The notes under the pieces were generated by a model. That model was not told the DNA's origin, made no database searches, and saw only the letters and a program-made list of their open reading frames with translations. This document shows, piece after piece, positions 5,773 through 5,946 of a DNA stretch of 5,946 bases. Both the position numbers and the translations under genes were made by a program. Within the stretch, counting starts at the first letter, position 1; each line of letters opens with the position of its first letter. The stretch comes from an uncultured Pseudorhodobacter sp. (lineage in GTDB: Bacteria; Pseudomonadota; Alphaproteobacteria; Rhodobacterales; Rhodobacteraceae), in assembly GCA_945957495.1 (NCBI GenBank), contig CAMFLG010000222.1, positions 1 to 5,946 on the forward strand. The letters are read 5' to 3'.

Positions 5773-5946
5773 CTATTCCTGCGCCCGCAACACCTGCGCG
5801 GGCCGTGCCGCCAAGGGGCGCAACACAAAGCCAAGGCTCGCCAGCAATGTCGCCAGAATCCCACCCAGAACGATGACCAGCGCCGAGCGGGGCTCGAACG
5901 CATAGGGCGCGTCCATCACAAAGCGCATCACGCCCCAGGCCGCCGC
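5773..5946 (-). CDS. C-terminal end of an FtsX-family ABC transporter permease (partial)
   Basis: The minus strand is open from the window edge to a TAG at 5773-5775, giving the last 57 residues of a protein whose start lies beyond the window. It has a short periplasmic-like part ending in A-P-Y-A-F-E-P-R, a hydrophobic helix at about residues 22-42 (ALVIVLGGILATLLASLGFV), and a cytoplasmic tail RPLAARPAQVLRAQE. A last transmembrane helix followed by an R-P-A-x-x-L-R-x-E tail is typical of MacB/LolE/YbbP-like FtsX-domain permeases, which work with an ATPase in lipoprotein or peptide export. The fragment is too short to say which. There is no clear terminator after it, and the SDR-iolG promoter begins about 30 nt downstream, so read-through into that operon is possible. 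Confidence 0.75.
   Translation of the reverse strand, partial: AAAWGVMRFVMDAPYAFEPRSALVIVLGGILATLLASLGFVLRPLAARPAQVLRAQE

Noticed and set aside
1..5946. Mobile element, CRISPR, toxin-antitoxin or defence system
   Set aside because: I found no repeats with spacers, no terminal inverted repeats, no transposase or nuclease motifs, and all coding space is taken by housekeeping-type genes.

Overview
The window looks like chromosomal DNA from a GC-rich alphaproteobacterium, most likely a member of the Rhodobacteraceae (inferred from the protein sequences, the strong G/C bias at third codon positions and the style of the intergenic sequence; no rRNA or other marker gene is present to confirm this). 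It holds four complete genes and two genes cut by the window edges. I see no CRISPR array, insertion sequence, tRNA, phage gene or defence system.

Left, plus strand (1-1581): the 3' part of a periplasmic amino-acid-binding protein, then a polar amino acid ABC permease. They are separated by 39 nt that contain a perfect 9-bp G/C hairpin. The permease has no good Shine-Dalgarno sequence. The ATPase of this importer is not in the window. Centre, plus strand (1731-3746): a stand-alone gene for a cytoplasmic Dcp-type M3 zinc peptidase, preceded by a 149-nt gap with short hairpins and a strong ribosome binding site. It converges on the next gene with only 28 nt between them, and a G/C hairpin fills that gap.

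Right, minus strand (5584 down to 3775): a two-gene operon of a short-chain dehydrogenase/reductase of unknown substrate followed by a myo-inositol 2-dehydrogenase (iolG/idhA type). The two are translationally coupled: the stop codon of the first lies in the Shine-Dalgarno sequence of the second. Upstream is a plausible sigma-70 promoter whose -10 box lies inside a near-perfect palindrome of the form GGAA-N6-TTCC, the motif I recall as the operator of the RpiR-type inositol repressor IolR of Sinorhizobium. The predicted leader RNA can also form a long 14-of-15-bp stem. Beyond the promoter is the C-terminal end of an FtsX-family ABC permease, also on the minus strand.

Functionally the window is ordinary: amino acid uptake, peptide turnover, and the first oxidation step of inositol catabolism. 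The parts most worth a second look are the regulatory region at about 5590-5760 and the uncharacterised dehydrogenase that shares the operon with the inositol dehydrogenase.
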